Assembly (NCBI GenBank): GCA_023391625.1
Contig: JAEWAN010000025.1
Span: 1-64,000, forward strand
Origin: Bacteroidota bacterium
GTDB lineage: Bacteria > Bacteroidota > Bacteroidia > Bacteroidales > Paludibacteraceae
DNA length: 64,000 nucleotides
Direction of reading: 5' to 3'
Below the pieces are notes generated by a model that saw only the letters and a list, made by a program, of their open reading frames with translations, was not told the origin of the DNA and did not search any database. A program made the position numbers and the translations under genes. Positions 61,774-64,000 of the stretch are shown in pieces (position 1 is the first letter of the stretch; every line of letters begins with the position of its first letter).

Positions 61774-62216
61774 AAAGATATTTATTATTTATTTTATGTT
61801 GTTTTTATTTGTTCTGCCATGTTCAATGTGAGGGAAGGTTGCCTTTTATTGCAATTTATTCAAATGAGGCAAAAGGAAGGATACCGCCTACTTATTTGAT
61901 AATAAGAAGTTCTCCTGATATTTTTGAAATGTATATGCCTTCTATTTCAGAATCTGTTTTTGGTATTTGGAATTATACAAATGATACATTGTTTTTATTT
62001 CCACAATATGACTGCAATGTGAGAGAAAGTAGGGTTATTGTGAAACCTCTTATTCATAAAGAGTATGAAACTATTGTATCTATACCTCAAAAATATGTTT
62101 TGAAGCAGGATAGTTTGATTGATAAAACGGATTACAGTGTGATTTTTACAGATCTTGAATGTTTTTCTGAGAATTTCTTTTCATTGTTTAACGAGACATA
62201 TGTGAGAGTCAAGTAG
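61770..62216 (+). CDS. Candidate immunity protein of the metallopeptidase cassette, copy 1
   Basis: A 148-residue protein with a signal peptide or lipobox-like N-terminus (LFCHVQC near residue 20). The mature part shows LPFIAIYSN, YLIIRSSPDIFEMYMPSIS, FGIWNYTNDTLFLFPQY, and KQDSLIDKTDYS, shared with the next gene. Coupled to the toxin by an ATGA overlap, which is the standard toxin-immunity arrangement. Envelope location agrees with a toxin acting there. No known family; intact frame. Confidence 0.6.
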   Translation: MKRYLLFILCCFYLFCHVQCEGRLPFIAIYSNEAKGRIPPTYLIIRSSPDIFEMYMPSISESVFGIWNYTNDTLFLFPQYDCNVRESRVIVKPLIHKEYETIVSIPQKYVLKQDSLIDKTDYSVIFTDLECFSENFFSLFNETYVRVK

Positions 62217-62282
62217 AGTTTTTGATAAATATTAATGTGATATTGCTAGATCATTATTAATGAAAAAAGAAAAATATAGATA

Positions 62283-62710
62283 ATGAAAAAAAATATATAT
62301 ATATCATTTTCTTTTGTTGTTTAACAGCTTCATGTCAGTTGTCTAAGAATGTGAGCCTACCTTTTATTGGTTTGTATTCAAATCAAAATAATTATTTAAT
62401 AATAAGGAGTTCTCCAGAGGTGTTTGAGTTTTATATGCCTAATTTTTCAGAGGGAATATGGGGTAAGTGGCATGTACAAGATGATACACTATATTTAATT
62501 CCTCAATATGAATATTTCTTAGAAAAGGATTTGGTAGTAAATGATATAACGGAGTTGGAAAAGCTTAATATGAAGAGTGTCACGAGAAAATTTGTTTTTA
62601 AGAGAAAGAAGTTGATAGATAAGACTGATTATAGCCCTTTTTTACCAAATTGGTGCTTTGAAGAAATTCCTATGTTAAAGAATAAGGAATATATATTGCA
62701 GCAGGAATAG
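62283..62710 (+). pseudogene. Paralogous candidate immunity lipoprotein, out of frame after an A8-(TA)5 tract
   Basis: The body (62309-62710) reads CCLTASCQLSKNVSLPFIG, then NYLIIRSSPEVFEFYMPNFS and KWHVQDDTLYLIPQYEYFL, and is clearly related to the preceding gene, with lipobox LTASC. The only suitable start, ATG at 62283, is followed by eight A (62286-62293) and (TA)5, and lies two bases out of the body frame. One added A, or loss of one TA unit, restores a normal signal peptide. So it is either pseudogenised, phase-variable, or affected by a sequence error. Confidence 0.6.
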
Positions 62711-62825
62711 AAATAGTAATATTGAGATGGTTCGTGAATGTCTTTTCTAGAAATGTGATTTGTTGTTATATGGAGAATGGGTGTTTTGCTATTGTTTAGA
62801 TGATTGGGTGCTATAAGTATAGCAT

Positions 62826-63380
62826 ATGGCAAATGGACAGAGTTTTGGCCAAATAGTGTCAAATATGTATTATACAAGCGTTGGAGCTTCTTTTGTGACC
62901 GGAGCATTAGTTATGCCGGGGATATCAACCGGAGCAAAGGCTGCTACAGCCAGTGCTATTGCTATTGATGTGGCAGTAGATGCTAATGTAAAACGTGAAG
63001 TTTATAGCATTGGCGGTGTGATCGGAGAATACAAGCCACTTAATAATGCCACTATAGATACAGTATCTTCGGTTGTACTTAGGAAAGTAGTGAATAATGT
63101 GACTTCAGGTATTAATAAAGCTATTAGTTCTGATTTGGGCTCGAGTACGGCGGTGATACTTATAAAAGAAACAAAATCTACACTGAAGCAGATACAAGTA
63201 ACAGCAAGCAGTACAGTTATTCAAACAGGGGCAAATGCAGTCGCTGATTATGTAGGAGGAGTTGTTGGTGGACAGGTTAATGAAGTGGTCGGAATAAGTT
63301 CTACGCCAAGAGTCCCAGCTCCACTTAAGGACTCTAATGTTCAGCTCAATGAGGCCGTATACAACAATCTATTTATTTAA
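62826..63380 (+). CDS. Orphan RHS C-terminal Ala/Val-rich pre-toxin cassette
   Basis: A 184-residue frame starting MANGQSFGQIVSNMYYTSVG with long hydrophobic or Ala/Gly/Val-rich stretches (SFVTGALVMPGISTGAKAA, NAVADYVGGVVGGQ). It resembles the helical scaffold that lies between an RHS core and a toxin, and recalls the C-terminus of the 51646 RHS protein. MANGQSFG is a piece I would expect inside an RHS tail rather than at a true N-terminus. No core motif precedes it, so expression is doubtful. The next gene is the probable immunity partner. Confidence 0.5.
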   Translation: MANGQSFGQIVSNMYYTSVGASFVTGALVMPGISTGAKAATASAIAIDVAVDANVKREVYSIGGVIGEYKPLNNATIDTVSSVVLRKVVNNVTSGINKAISSDLGSSTAVILIKETKSTLKQIQVTASSTVIQTGANAVADYVGGVVGGQVNEVVGISSTPRVPAPLKDSNVQLNEAVYNNLFI

Positions 63381-63390
63381 TATCTCCAAA

Positions 63391-63715
63391 ATGAAAAAAA
63401 AGGAAAATATTATTATTTATTTGTTCTTTATTATTTGGAATAATGTTTCTTTTCTATGTGTTGAAAGAAAGATATATTAAGGATCAATCTCTAGATGAAA
63501 ATTTAGAATATTCTAATGCAGTCATAGTTAAGTTTTATTTAGGGATGAGAGCAAGGCACCGTCTTGATTATAAATTTTTCGTAGAAAAAAAAGAATATAC
63601 AGGTAGTGGAACGTATTATCCTACAAGTGATACATTTTCAGTAGGCGATACCATTGTTATAGTTTATGATAAGACGAATCCAGATAACAACATGTCTGAA
63701 AGAGACTACTATTAG
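63391..63715 (+). pseudogene. Candidate immunity membrane protein, out of frame after an A8 tract
   Basis: The body frame reads ILLFICSLLFGIMFLFYVLK (a membrane helix), then RHRLDYKFFVEKKEYTGSG, and FSVGDTIVIVYDKTNPDNNM to the stop at 63715, a pattern similar to DUF3592-type proteins. The natural start, ATG at 63391, is followed by eight A bases, and in that frame translation stops after about 29 codons. With seven A bases the start reads MKKRKILLFICS and joins the body. Met at 63443 is an alternative internal start that loses most of the helix. Confidence 0.6.
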
Positions 63716-63865
63716 ATAATAGTTCAGTTAAAGCACAAAAAGTTTTATAGGTTGTATTTTTATTATTGTTGTTTTGTAGAAGAAGTGAAAATTGATTTAA
63801 AAAACTATTGAATTACAGAATTTTTTTTGTTTGATTCATTCTTACGTTAAAAATATTGTTTTCAG

Positions 63866-64000
63866 TTGACTTTAAATGGTATCTTCAAATTACCAGGAGG
63901 TGCAGGTAGCGCGATAAAAACAATTTGTGGAGTTGACGTTAGATTTAGATGCGGTAAAAGCGGTCAATAAGGGGAGGATACAGCAAAAGCCGTAGATAAG
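63866..64000 (+). pseudogene. Fragment of another RHS C-terminal cassette at the window edge
   Basis: The first frame reads LTLNGIFKLPGGAGSAIKT and ends at a TAA near 63970. The overlapping frames LDLDAVKAVNKG and GEDTAKAVDK look like the Lys/Asp helical linker that precedes toxin domains, but one extra G near 63973 breaks them apart. It runs off the right edge, so the true extent is unknown. Preceding 150 bp hold nothing recognised. Confidence 0.35.

Noticed and set aside
1..64000. CRISPR array, tRNA, rRNA or riboswitch
   Set aside because: No regular spaced repeats were seen and no clover-leaf or ribosomal signature was recognised; the B12 enzyme gene has too little leader for a cobalamin riboswitch.

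Overview
The window reads as the chromosome of a Bacteroidales bacterium, most plausibly a type IX secretion (T9SS)-positive gut lineage such as Odoribacteraceae (the family guess is inference). The evidence is: a complete porP/SprF-gldKLMN operon plus gldB, proteins with T9SS type A sorting tails, genes with hardly any Shine-Dalgarno signal, repeated Bacteroidetes-type -7 boxes (TAnnTTTG), and Bacteroidetes-typical families (DUF4105, DUF2795, EF-G paralogue, AAA_14-type ATPases, GH43).

Layout. 1-6.7 kb: a pyruvate:ferredoxin oxidoreductase that runs off the left edge, an AAA ATPase, a NimA-like flavin protein, prmA, a short decayed gene and a cupin. 6.8-11.5 kb: a secreted pair (T9SS-tailed protein plus a Cthe_2159-like beta-helix adhesin), then a LytS/LytTR two-component pair whose kinase sits directly behind an intrinsic terminator. 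11.8-24.4 kb: a Rid-fold protein, kdsB with a DUF4105 protein, a TPR lipoprotein, pyrG, yidC, gldB, a small 2[4Fe-4S] ferredoxin, a methyltransferase, a cobalamin adenosyltransferase and a DUF2795 protein. 24.5-30.4 kb: the T9SS core operon. 30.7-38.1 kb: a GH43 lipoprotein, mnmA, an EF-G-like factor whose GTPase motifs are degraded, and a fused ResB-CcsA cytochrome c maturation protein. 38.4-45.9 kb: a second copy of the Rid-fold protein, then a five-gene operon (porin, imelysin, di-haem oxidoreductase, second porin, mono-haem lipoprotein). Two dyads lie in front of this operon's promoter. It looks like an envelope iron/haem or redox system, and the neighbouring CcsBA could mature its c-type haems.

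46-64 kb is a clearly AT-richer accessory island and the most interesting part. Four genes in one direction encode a fibre-like protein with a C-terminal coiled coil, a T9SS-tailed protein, an RHS/YD-repeat protein without a core motif, and a second RHS protein with the core motif and a variable C-terminus. Downstream come the remains of an IS256/MULE-type transposase and of a tyrosine integrase with its HTH/zinc-finger partner, then about 5.5 kb of displaced RHS C-terminal pieces alternating with small, often secreted or lipoprotein, candidate immunity genes. Many are broken: an orphan RHS core followed by a HExxH metallopeptidase toxin, toxin tails cut by small duplications or stops, duplicated immunity pieces, and two candidate immunity genes that are out of frame just after an A8 run next to their start codons. 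Long perfect palindromes mark two module boundaries. I read the island as a T9SS-era RHS polymorphic toxin locus with a graveyard or reservoir of alternative toxin-immunity cassettes.

No rRNA, tRNA or CRISPR array was recognised. Start choices use promoter position and family alignment from memory; no database search was run.
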